A DNA stretch of 60,000 nucleotides from assembly GCA_016946835.1 (NCBI GenBank), contig JACVTC010000077.1, positions 520,001 to 580,000 on the forward strand. Reading direction: 5' to 3'. The translations under genes were made by a program, and so were the position numbers. The notes beneath the pieces are model-generated. The model was not told where the DNA came from. It saw only the letters and a program-made list of their open reading frames with translations, and ran no database searches. This stretch comes from Neocallimastix lanati (nom. inval.). Lineage: Eukaryota; Neocallimastigomycota; Neocallimastigomycetes; Neocallimastigales; Neocallimastigaceae. Positions 26,123 through 40,313 of the stretch are shown here, in pieces (the stretch's first letter is position 1; each line of letters starts with the position of its first letter).

Positions 26123-27606
26123 TTAATAGCAAGAACTGTACCATTCACAGAATTCACGTTCAGTAATCTTACCAGAATTATCTCTATCAATTCTTTCATA
26201 TAATTTATCTAAATCACTTTCTGGAACATTAATATTTAAGCTTTTAACACAATTCTTCCATTCTACATTATCGAAAGCAAATTAATATTATTTATTAATA
26301 ACTCCATAATTTTTATGGATTTTTTAAATTTTTCTTTTTATTTTTTTTAAAATATTTTCCTTTTTTTTAATTAATTTAATTATATAGTTATATATACCTC
26401 CTTTATCAAGTGAACCAGTGTTATCTTTATCGAATTGTCTAAAGGCATCACTAGCTTTTTGCATCTTTTGAACAATCATTTGTGAAATACCTATTGGGAA
26501 TAAGAAAGCTTGGAGTCTGTTATAGCCTGAACCGTAGTTAAATTGTTGTGGTACATAACTGAATGGATTTTGTTGCATCTATTATTATTTTTTTTAAAAT
26601 ATATATATATTTAAAATTTATTAAATATAATATTAATATTTAATATTTACATAATATATATTAATAAAACCCAAAAGTAAATTATATACAATTGATTTAT
26701 AAAAGAAAATTTACCCAACCACCACCGCCAAAGCCACCCATTGGGCCTCCAAATCCACCCATCATTGGACGTGGTCCTCCAAAACCACCACCGAAGCCAC
26801 CTTGACCTTGGTTACCATTATTGTTGTTAGCATTATTATTGTTATTACCGCTACTGTTGTTACTGTTTCCACCTTGGTTACCATAACCACCCATTGGGCC
26901 TCCAAATCCACCCATCATTGGGCGTGGTCCACCAAAACCACCACCGTAGCCTCCACCGAAGCCTCCTTGGTTACCATAACCTTGATTTCCATAACCGCCT
27001 TGGTTTCCATAACCTTGATTACTTTGACTATTTTGATTTCCTTGACTACCATAACCACCTTGTGAAGATTGTTGATTAGCTTGACTTCCATAACTACTGC
27101 TATTATTATTTCCGTTAATACTAGTGGTGTTAGTGTTACCACCCATAGCTTGTTGGTAATTACCAGAAGATTGTTGGGCAGCGTAAGCTCTATCAAGCTA
27201 TTTTTAAAAAAAAATTAAATAAAAAAATAATAAAATAACAAAAACATCAATAATAAAAATAATTAGATATATGTAAAATTTAAAAATACTTTCAAATAAA
27301 CCATTATAATACATATTTTAAATGTAATATCATTTGCCTTTATTTTTTTATAAGTATTTTTATTGATTCATTTTTTTATATTTTTTTTATTATTATTTAC
27401 TTTTTTATTGTTGTTTTATTTTTAATGTTCTTTTATCTGTTAATTTTTTACTTTTTTTTCCAAATAGTATTGGTTAAAGTCTAATATAAATAATGGATTT
27501 TTTATTAATAATAATTTATTTACTTTTTTTTTTTAAAAAAAAACTACTTAATACTGTTTATTTAACTATTATATTGATTTAAAATTTCATTTATTCATTT
27601 ATTATG

Positions 27607-27637
<31 letters not shown>

Positions 27638-27663
27638 AGTTATTCACTTACATCTTCAGACAT
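26123..27663 (-). CDS. EF-hand calcium-binding protein, Gly/Gln/Asn-rich N-terminus
   Basis: Cytosolic calcium sensor, 271 aa. Exons on the minus strand: 27663-27652, 27197-26715, 26578-26398, 26262-26123. The first coding exon is only 12 nt (MSED, then GTAAGT). Residues ~40-160 are low-complexity Gly, Gln, Asn and Tyr, with the segment GGPRPMMGGFGGPMGG present twice. Two canonical 12-residue loops follow: DKDNTGSLDKGE (215-226) and DRDNSGKITERE (251-262). All calcium ligands, including the position-12 Glu, are present. The first loop is complete only after splicing exon 3 to exon 4, which supports that junction. The Gly-rich head before EF-hands resembles penta-EF-hand proteins such as peflin and sorcin, but only two hands are recognisable. 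No regulatory site is seen. Confidence 0.85.
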
Positions 27664-29600
27664 TTCTTATATTTTTGTTTTTAGTATATAAAAAAATTAT
27701 TTGTTTTATATATAAACTTTCTAAAAAAGAATTAATAAAAAAAAATTTTTTTTGTAGATCTAAAATTTATTAAAGATAATAATAAGATAAACAAAAAAAT
27801 AAAAATTTAAAAAAAAATATATATATATAACAAAGAAAAAAAAAAACCTTTTATAGTTTAAAAAATACAATAAATGACAAAAATAATGACATTAATAAAA
27901 TAAATAAATAAATAAATAAATCTAAATCATTTTTATAGTTTTGAAATTATCATCCATAAAAGGATAATTCTTTTAATCTATTTTATATTAAAAAATATAT
28001 TAGTATATATATAATAATAATAATAAAATTAATAATAAAATCATAAATTAGTTATATATAAGCATAGATTAATGTATTTTAAACATAAATAACAATAAAT
28101 CAAATCATAGTTTACTTCAAATTAAAATATATTACAATTAAAGATATATTATATAATATTAAATATATGAATATAATATATATATAAACTTTTCTAATAT
28201 TACATTATAATGAATAATAAAATAAATATATTTATATTATTAATAAACAAATAAATAAACCTTATAATAAAAAAATTAAATAAAATAATATATAATATTA
28301 TTAGAAATATTTCAAATAATAGAAATAATAGTGTAGAATAGTCAAAAGAAAATTAAATTTTATATATATTTGGAAAGGATAGCCATGATTCAATATTTTT
28401 ATTTAAAATAAGTAAAATAAAAAATAAATTTGATTTTTCTTTAAAATAAACCTTTTGTTTTCTTAATCTATTTTTTTAATTCTTTCTTTTAGGCAAGAAT
28501 AATTATAATAAGAAAAATACAAATGGATATTTAAATATTATTAGCTTAAAAGTAATTAAATAAATAGGATAATCTTGGCATATTTTTTAATTTTTGATAA
28601 TTTTTATTTTTATTTATAAATGTAAAAAAGGGTTAACTAAAATAATAATAATACTATTATTATTATAAAAGATAAAAAAAAAAATATTATTATTAAAATA
28701 ATAGTAATAAATAATATATTAATATAACTTTAAATAAATAGATAAAAATAACTGCTTTTACGAAACAAAAAAATAATTAAGGTTATTTTACAATTACTTG
28801 TATAAAAAAAGTATATTATATAATATTATAAAATTTTATCTATTAATATTTATTATTACAATATACAATCTTTTTAAAGTATTAATAATTATAAACAATA
28901 ATAAATTATATAATATACATATTATTTATTATTTATTATTTATTATTCAAATCATTTATTATTATATAAAATTAATAAATAAATATATATATAGTTTGAA
29001 ATAGAATAGTAGAGAAATTATCATATTTCAATAAAGTTAAGCATGATCAATAAACAAAGACTATTGATCATAATTAGAATAGTATTAATATGATTATATT
29101 ATTAATATACTATGAATATTTTATATATGATCAATATAAATAAATAATTATTTATAATATATATTATCAATATAAATGAAAGTATTAATATATTTTATTA
29201 TATTTAAATTGTACTAAAATATAGTATTGAATACAAAATAAATATATTTAAATTATTTAATGTAAAATACAAATTATGTTTTTACATTATTGTAATGTAT
29301 ATCATTTGTTATTTATATATTAAAAAGTGAAAGAATTATTTTTATATTTATTATTTATTCACTTTTTTTTTAAAAAAAAATTTTTTTCGGAATAATACTA
29401 ATTTAAACTATAATTTTAGAAGTGGCGCATAATCATGTGACATCATTCTATAAAACAATAATTTATTATATAAATAATAAATTAAATATATTAACTTTTT
29501 TTTGACAAATTATTTTTAATATCTTTTTTGAGTTTTGATAGAATAATAGAATAATAAAAATATATATGATATAATAAATTAATAACCATTGAGATTTAAA
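27664..29600. other. AT-rich spacer
   Basis: Promoter side of the EF-hand gene and open AT-rich DNA. An alternating AT run lies at about 27607-27630. A mixed-composition patch, agaagtggcgcataatcatg, lies near 29420. No gene is supported. Confidence 0.5.
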
Positions 29601-29629
29601 AGAAAAAAAAGTATGCTTCTCAATAGACT

Positions 29630-30078
29630 ACTCCATTTTGAATTTTTCCAGTTTTTATTCTGGTGGTTAGTACTCACGACTACAGATAAGGTTTCAGGAT
29701 AGATCCCGCCATTATCTTCTGAATTTAAATGGGGCCATTTTCATCCTCCCAGTGTGTTTTTCCCCATAAATGAAGTTAGTTGCTCGCTCGCCATGGTAAG
29801 TATTCCTGTTACTTGATTATATAATTGCTAGTGCAGAGAGCAATTGATCTGTGAGAGGATTAATGTAGTTGTTTCTCCCTCAAAGATGGGTAAAGATATC
29901 ACTAAAAGGAAGCTTGTCGTAGAAAGCTGGTGTATAGGGAATATCTTTTCATATTAGCCTTGCTTAGAGAGAGGTCCACGTTGACACCAAAGCGGTAAGG
30001 CGAAGAATCCAAAGAGAGTCTAATATATTTTATCGGAAATACTGGAGGCCCTATTGTTCTACCCTTTCATTAATCCCA

Positions 30079-30124
<46 letters not shown>
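29630..30124 (+). mobile_element. tRNA-derived SINE with A tail
   Basis: A ~450-base island of near-balanced composition ends in a ~45-base A run (30080-30124). The head has a box A-like tggtggttagtactc (29661-29675) and a box B-like ggatagatccc (29697-29707), spaced as in tRNA genes. That supports an internal RNA polymerase III promoter. No open frame is seen. The head aligns with the minus-strand element at 55.2-55.7 kb over about 60 bases, whereas the bodies differ. Confidence 0.8.
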
Positions 30125-32495
<2,371 letters not shown>

Positions 32496-32546
32496 TTTTT
32501 TTTTTTTTTTTTAAATTTTATTTATTGAAATAATAATATATTTTAA

Positions 32547-32727
32547 TTAATTTCTTTTTTTATCTCCTTGAGAAATTTCGGGTTCAATACCCTTTTCAAG
32601 ACCAACCATTTCTAAACTTTTTTCATACAATGCTTTATGAACTGATGGGAAATATGAAAGGTAATGAAATGATATAGCCTTTTTGCAGTTACTATAATAA
32701 TGACCTAAAATAATAATAATAATAATT

Positions 32728-32758
<31 letters not shown>

Positions 32759-33485
32759 AGTTATATTTATTTAATATTATTATATTAATTTATTATAATC
32801 ATATATATTATATAAATAAGGATATATTAAAATAAAAGATTTTTTTTATTGATTAATTTGATATATAAAATTATATAAAATAAAATATATATATATTACC
32901 TGATGCCGTTTCACATTCCTTACTTGTTGCAACATAAATTTGAGTTTGAGCACCTTCTTCTGCGGTAATAGTAAAATATTTTTTAAAAAAATTGTAAAAG
33001 GAATGCCCAAAGGGGAAATAGGGTTCGAAATGTACCCAAAGACCTGTATCTACGACACCAGGATGAACTGCATTAATAGTAATATTAGTACCAACTAAAC
33101 GTTTCTTCATCTCATAAGCAAAGAAGAGACAAGCTAATTTACTTTGACAATAACCTTTCCATGGACTATAGATATGTACCAAGTTTAAGTCTTTCATATA
33201 AATAGATGCTTGTGGCATCATATGACCATGAGAAGATAAACAAACAATTCTGGATGGAGCGGATTCTTTAAGTGCTGGTAATAAAAGATGAGTTAAAAGA
33301 AAATGACCTAAATAATTTGTTTGAAACTATAATTAATTATGATCATAAAATGAAATAAATAAATATATAAGATGACGAGGTTAAGCATGATGAAATTAAA
33401 AATTTTTTATTAGATATATTTTATTTATAAAAAGTTAATAAAAAAAAAAAAAAATTAATTATTAATATTATATATTATTCTATAT

Positions 33486-33526
<41 letters not shown>

Positions 33527-33873
33527 AATAAATAAATATATAATGATAATAATAATATCATGTATATACATTAATAAATATTATTGACTTACTTGAAGTT
33601 CATTGCCATCCTCAGTTTCACCTCTTTCTCTAACAGCCATAATTCCAGCATTATTCATTAAAATATGAAGTGGTTTCTTTCTTTCAAGGTAAGATTTAGC
33701 AAAATTACGAATTGTACTAAATTTACATAAATCCATATATTCTACTGAAATTTTTTGATTTTTGGTTTCTTCTTTAAGTTTTTCGGCATTTTCTTTAGCT
33801 TTATCAAGATTTCTTGCCAATAGAATAACTTCAGCATTTGCTTTTGCTAAAGCTTTTGCACTATAATAAGCCT

Positions 33874-33909
<36 letters not shown>

Positions 33910-34137
33910 ATATATTAAGATAAATTAATATAAAAAATAAAATAAAATTAGAAAATTAAATATGATATAAATTTTTTTAAGAACGAAAAAAGTTTTAAAT
34001 TAATATTATTACTATGTTATTTCATGAACATTTCTTTTTATTTTTTATTTTTATTTTTTTTTTAAACATACTAATCCCCTATAACCAGTAATTATAGCAA
34101 TTTTACCAGTTTGATCAGGAACATCTACAAATTTCAT
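32547..34137 (-). CDS. Short-chain dehydrogenase/reductase, retinol-dehydrogenase-like
   Basis: NAD(P)-dependent oxidoreductase of the classical short-chain family, 309 aa; the substrate is unknown. Exons on the minus strand: 34137-34072, 33871-33593, 33326-32900, 32704-32547. Visible: cofactor-site NNAGI (95-99), catalytic Ser in LSSHGH (146-147), the YxxxK pair Y174 and K178 (YCQSK), and HPGVVDT after it. The first glycine motif reads ITGYRGLAYYS across the exon 1/2 junction. It is one residue shorter than the usual TGxxxGxG and lacks the last glycine. Either the enzyme binds its cofactor atypically or the junction is not quite right, although no better donor or acceptor is visible. The closest general type is retinol dehydrogenase 11-14/WWOX-like. 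The gene sits between two long TTA arrays. Confidence 0.85.
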
Positions 34138-34210
34138 TTTAAAAAATTTTCCTTTATTTTTTAGAAAATAATAAAAAAAAAAATAAACTAATATTAAATT
34201 AACACAACTC

Positions 34211-34750
<540 letters not shown>

Positions 34751-35289
34751 CTCTCTCTCTCTCTTTTTTTTTTTTTTTTAATTAAATTTTAAAAAGTTTA
34801 ATATAAATGATAAGAGTGGATGTTTAAACTATAATATATATATATATATATATATATTATTTCTATATCAAACTTTCAGTATATTTATACCAACTTTTTT
34901 TTTTTAAATCTATATATATTAAATTAATAGATTAATAATAATTAATAATTAAAAATAATAAATAGTAGTTAATAAATAATAAATATAAATGATAAATAAC
35001 TTTTTTTTTTTAAATCTTTATTTAAATAATGGATTAATAGTACAATCAAAAACTTTAAAAAGTATTTTTACTATTGAATCTCATAAAATTAAATAAATAA
35101 ATAAATGTTTATTTATTTAAGAAATTAATATATAAATAAAATATGTTTTTAATAATACACCATATTAAATAATTATTATAAGTAATTTGTACTAAATATT
35201 AGCAATTTTAATTATTAAATCTTTTTATATATAGAATAGGAATAAACTTTATTGAATATTGTTTATTTAATAAACATAAATATTATTAA
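34751..35289. other. AT-rich spacer
   Basis: A CT dinucleotide run, T runs and A/T simple sequence. No gene is seen. Confidence 0.5.
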
Positions 35290-35728
35290 AAAAATTATAT
35301 TATGAATATCGAAGATGAAATGGCCTCTCTAACTCCTTCTCATTCATTAATAACTCCATATATATCCAGTAAGAAAAGCTAGGTACACTAAAACCACAAC
35401 ATGGGCATCATTTAGGGCAATCTTCTGAGACTATTTTTCTTTTAATGAAAATACTAATGTCAAATTTAATATCACACCTAATTCAAGAAATCCAAAAGAA
35501 TCATAATTGATACTTAGGATAATGAAATGTTAAGTTTTTGATTTTTGAAATAAATCCAAAATCATTCTCCTTGTAAATAATTGCTTTTTTAGCTTTTAAG
35601 GGTTTGAAGACATCTCTATCCCAAGAAAACTTTTTTATTTCACTTGTTTTTTTATCATTTAATTTCTTATCCAAAGTCCTTGATTCTTTAGTAGGAATAT
35701 TATTAGTGAGATGATTAATAATTTTTTT
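35290..35728 (-). mobile_element. Decayed LINE coding remnant (B-type)
   Basis: On the minus strand this reads a degraded LINE C-terminal region: TKESRTLDKKLNDKK (compare TKESRTLKRKLEKRG in the LINE-A copy at 37.6 kb), then further down SEDCPK, a stop and CPCCG, the zinc-knuckle start found intact at 36.5 kb. Several stops and shifts break it. The better preserved LINE-B copy lies immediately upstream on the element strand. Confidence 0.75.
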
Positions 35729-36522
35729 TTAGACAGGGAAGAGAATACACTTTCATAAATTTATTAATTTTATTATAAAAAAAATACATGTAGGTGAAAA
35801 GTTCATTTGAAATTAAAAATAAAAATAAAAGATAAAAAAATAAAAAATAAAAAAGCTCAAAAATACTATGTATTTCGGGAATTTTTCCCTTCCTAACAAA
35901 TAAAAAAATAATAAAGCCTAGAAGTAACATCTTTAAAGTAGATAGTGTGGTGTCCACTAAACTCTTCCCGGATTCATCATTTATTGAACTACTAAGGCGA
36001 GATTCACCCTTCATAGAAATAGATGAAGATCCTGTGTTTTCATTTGCCTTATCAGTACGACGTCGACGCTCTTGGTTAAGTTTGGTATTTTACAATATCT
36101 ATCAAATAATAGCTCAAACGAACTACTTATGATAGGTATTGCCCTTGTTAAGAATTCCGTCAAGCCCACAATTTTTGGAACAGGTGACTCAGATGAACCT
36201 TTGAAAAGTAGTTCATTTAATTGTCTCTGTTCATCACTATCGAAATGTAGCTCATTTAAAACTAAAGTCCCACCAAGAAGGAACAAGTATATATAATGAT
36301 ATGATTGATATAATCTTCAAAATCAGAAATAGAGTCATAGAAAGAAAGAGGATTAAACGATCTAATCTTCCTAAAGAATGAAACATAGAGATCATCGATG
36401 AAATTTAAAGAATTCAATCTAAAAGATGCAAGAGCATCACATTTAAAAATCCAATGTTCAAAAGATTGGTTACCTTCGCCACAACAGGGGCAAGACTTGG
36501 GACAATCTTCTGAAACTCTACC

Positions 36523-38603
36523 TTTTTTTTTTTTTTTTTTTTTTTTTAACGGCAGCAAACTTGTTTCATCTTTATTAATTAAATATTTGATAAAATACAT
36601 GTAATAAAATAATAAAAAAAAAGATAAAAAAATAAACAAAAAATAAAAAACACAAAATAAAATAAAATAATGGTATAATATATTCTAGTTTCATTTAATT
36701 AATATTTGTAAGACTTCACAAGGGCATTATTATACTGAAGTATAATAATTAATTTTGACTCCGCAATGTTAATCATAATTTTAAGATACAAAATTATGAT
36801 CTTCATTGGTTGCGCTAGCCCTGCTGGCCTGTCTTACTGTTTCTTCAGCATTGACGCTCTTGGTAGTAGTAGTACGATTCGATTTGAACCTATTGAACAA
36901 AGACCATTGCTGGCCAATGGCAATAAGTATAATCGATTGGAGAAGTGCCGCAGTAACCACCAAGAACGGAGTATCAGAATAAGCACCTGATTTTATCTGG
37001 CACTTAAAGAGATCCTTCCATTCCCTTGTACTGTTATTAATACTTCGACCTCCAAGAAGGAAATTAAACACTTTTTCACACACACTAGAATCAACATACA
37101 CATTATTTTCAATACTATTACTAACATTACTAAAAATACTATTACTAATATTACTAAAACTATTATTACTATTACTATTATTACTATTACTATTATTACT
37201 ATTACTATTATTACTATTACTATTATCATTATTACTATTAACTATATCATTTGTTAGGTTGCCACGGTTAAAAGCATTATATAAAAATAAAATTTTATCA
37301 TTAACTTTACTATGAATATGATTGAAAAATGGACAATCAATTAATCAATGCCTTATCCATTGTTTATTACTTTTACAAAAGGAACAAAAATTAGGACACA
37401 TTTGATCTATTATTTTTGCAGCTTTAGCAATTCTAGCATCTAATCTATATCCGCTTCGTGCTCTCAATAGTCAATAGAAACCATATGAAAGATCAGGATA
37501 TTCATAACAAAGTTTTATAAATTTGATGTTTCTTCGAATCTGTTTTTGTCATAAAACTCAGCTTTAATAGAATTGATTTTCATATCTCTTTTCCAATATA
37601 AATCCTTGATTTTATTATCGTTATTACCTCTTTTCTCTAGTTTACGTTTAAGAGTTCTACTTTCTTTTGTCCATGTATATTTTCTAGATTTTGGAATAAT
37701 ATTAACTAAATAGGAAATAATACAATATGAATATTTCCATTTATCAAAACATTTGACTTGAGACAAAGCACACTTAGCTGACAATGGAGGAATATTTAAA
37801 TTTTTTGAAATAGAATATACATTAATAAATGATTTGGATTTTTGTATACCTGCAATCCATCTAAATCCTTTATTAATTAATTTCTGAGTATTATTTGTTC
37901 TCGCTTTATTGGAACCAAGTAAAGGCGCAAAGTAAGACTTTACTAAGTACATAGGAGTTAATTATAATCTTCTTAAATGGAATAGGAATTTTGGAATTTG
38001 AAAAAAATTTACTAACAGAAAAGAGAGCTTTAGTAACTTTAGAGTTAAGTAATTTAATAATAGGGTTCAACGATAAGCTTTTATCAAATGGTATACCTAA
38101 ATAGGTATAACATTTAGTTATTGGGATTGGTTGACCAGCAAGATAAAAAGTAGGATCTCTTTTATTTTGAAAAAGAAGTGTGTCTGGTCGAATCACCATC
38201 GTTGCACACTTGTTAATTCCAAAATTCATCATATTAAATTTAGCCCATTCATTTACCTTCTTAAGCATTTTTTTTAACTTAGTTCTTGATGGTGCGCATA
38301 GAACAATATCATCTGCAAAGAGTCCACCACAACATCTAGATTCACCTAAAGGAATTCCAAGTTCTGAAAAATCATTAAAAATGTCATTAATAAAAAGATT
38401 GAAAAGAATTGGTGATAGTGGGCAACCTTGTTTAACTCCTTTCATAATATTAAAAGATTCCGAATATTGATCATCAATTTTAACACTGGCTTTAGAAGTC
38501 AAATATAGATTTTTTATAAATTAATAACATTTACCTCTAATACCTAAAGCATCTAATTTATATAAAATATTACCTATTGGAACAGAATCATATGCCTTTT
38601 TTA
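36523..38603 (-). mobile_element. LINE-A, 5'-truncated, nested in LINE-B
   Basis: About 2.08 kb including a 25-base A tail (read as T). The target-site duplication tgaaactctacct lies at 36511-36523 and 38604-38616. The 3' terminus aacggcagcaaactt matches the copies at 24471 and 25538. The 5' end was lost just before the RT motif containing KKAYDSV. Confidence 0.92.
36781..38603 (-). pseudogene. LINE-A reverse transcriptase C-terminal part
   Basis: Minus-strand reading begins KKAYDSV (motif A Asp), has a stop near 38522-38524, then GVKQGCPLSPILFNLFI (motif B), GLFADDIVLCA (motif C catalytic Asp pair), a frame change near 37940, SYFAPLLGSNKAR, TKESRTLKRKL, a zinc knuckle MCPNFCSFC with a stop inside it near 37350, and the tail containing FLLGGRSINNSTREW and RQASRASATNEDH. 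At least two stops and one shift make it non-functional, although the polymerase active-site residues remain readable. Confidence 0.88.
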
Positions 38604-38657
38604 TGAAACTCTACCTATTCTTATAGCAATAGTAGTATTGTTATTTATAACCACAGC

Positions 38658-38658
<1 letters not shown>

Positions 38659-38709
<51 letters not shown>

Positions 38710-38948
38710 GACAGGGAAGAGAATACACTTCCAAAACTTTATTAAATTTTATTTTAAAAAATACATGTAGGTGAAAAATACATTTGATATTAAAAATAAA
38801 AAATTTAAAAAATAAAAAAATAAAAAGCTCGAAAATACTATGTATTTCGGCAAGTTGTACTATGTGGGAATTTTTCCCTTCCTAACAAATAAAAAAGAAA
38901 TAAAACCTAGAAGTAACATCTTTAAAATAGATAGTGTGGTGTCCACTA
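38659..38948 (-). mobile_element. LINE-B 3' end, second copy
   Basis: A T run (38659-38706), then agacagggaagagaatacac, the B 3' UTR and truncation at gtggtgtccacta. Its 5' end touches the A tail of the next copy, so it probably inserted into that tail. Confidence 0.88.
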
Positions 38949-39240
38949 TTTTTTTTTTTTTTTTTTTTTTTTAGACAGGGAAGAGAATACACTTCCAAAA
39001 CTTTATTAATTTTATTATAAAAAATACATGTAGGTGAAAAGTACATTTGAAATTAAAAATAAAAAATTAAAAAATAAAAAATAAAAAGCTCGAAATTACT
39101 ATGTATTTCAGCAAGTTGTACTATGTGGGAATTTTTCCCTTCCTAACAAATAAAAAAGAAATAAAACCTAGAAGTAATATCTTTAAAATAGATAGTGTGG
39201 TGTCCACTAAACTCTCCCCGGATTCACCATTTATTGAACA
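38949..39240 (-). mobile_element. LINE-B 3' end, third copy
   Basis: A T run (38949-38972), then agacagggaagagaatacac and the same 3' UTR, continuing slightly further than the second copy through ctccccggattcaccattta before truncation near 39240. It is near-identical to the second copy, so both are recent. Confidence 0.88.
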
Positions 39241-39881
39241 ATACTATTAATTTAAAAATTATAAATTGAATTAATAGTATAATCCACGAAAACCCTAAGT
39301 TAAATTGTGGATATTTTAAGCTAAGCATAATTATAGCTTTATTGTTTGAGAACTTATTACTATCGTAGTTTTGACCTCTAATACCTTGAAATTTGGAAAC
39401 GAATTTCCAGTAACGTTCTAAAATATCGTCATATTTTTCACATTTATATTTTTTGATTTTTAGAAACACAAAATTTATAAAAAAATATTATTTGTTCAAA
39501 TTGAATATAATAATTTTTATTTTTTATTTTTATTAATTTTATTTTATTTTATTTATTTTTCTATACATGAAAATTTTTTTTTGTTTGTTTGTTTTTTGTT
39601 TTTTTTTTTTTTTCTGATTTATAATTTAATTTTGATTTTTCATTTTTATATATTACTATTTAATATTATTATTATGATAAGGAGTTAAAATGCTTTTTTT
39701 TTTTTTTTTTTTTTTTTTCATGATAAATTAAATAAAAAAATATTACAGTAAAATTATAGGCCAATTTTTAAAAATATAATAAAATATGTAATGATAATAA
39801 TAATAATAATAATAATAAAAATAAAAATAAAAAAAAAAAAAAAAAAAAAATCTCAATATAAAAAAGTTATTTTTTATTCTC

Positions 39882-39939
<58 letters not shown>

Positions 39940-40313
39940 TATTAATATTCTTTGATTTATACTATTAATTCAATTTATAATTTTTAAATAATTCACAATA
40001 ATCTTTATTTAAATAGACTATTGAAAAAAAATATATATTTTTTTTCTAATTCGAAATAATAGCTCAAGTATTCTATTTTTTGATCATTCAATATTTTTAA
40101 CTTATTATGTCCCCTCCTTTTATTGTATGTATTTTTATATTATTGCATTATTATTATTAGCCTTTATAACTTAATTTAAAAAAAAAAAAAAAGAATTCAT
40201 TTGTCATATTTATATAAATATTTTTTGGTATTTTTTTAATTATAATAATTAAATTTAAAATATTTATATAAATATATAAATAAATAAATAATTATTTTTC
40301 TTTAAATATAAGT
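39241..40313. other. Spacer with an unidentified coding-like remnant
   Basis: Around 39283-39440 the composition is more coding-like. The minus strand reads CEKYDDILERYWKFVSKF and SNNKAIIMLSLKYP, recognised as no family. The remnant is cut by the third LINE-B insertion. A 12-base inverted repeat (atactattaatt and aattaatagtat) lies at 39242-39281. Then come T runs, the longest about 39889-39934, up to the 3' end of the isopropylmalate synthase gene. Confidence 0.45.

Larger units (their letters stand above)
35729..38658 (-). mobile_element. LINE-B copy split by a LINE-A insertion
   Basis: The LINE-B 3' end begins with a short T run and agacagggaagag. The 3' UTR follows, then on the minus strand a C-terminal tail (frames broken near 36015 and 36270) and a zinc knuckle, CPCCGEGNQSFEHWIFKC, at about 36440-36495. 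At 36511-36523 the frame is interrupted by LINE-A and resumes at 38604. Reading across the gap gives TTIAIRIGRV joined to SEDCPKSCPCCG with no frame change. The copy is 5'-truncated at 38658. Confidence 0.88.

Noticed and set aside
26802..27079. Plus-strand open frames opposite the Gly-rich exon
   Set aside because: Mirror of the biased codons of the EF-hand protein; no independent motif or start context.
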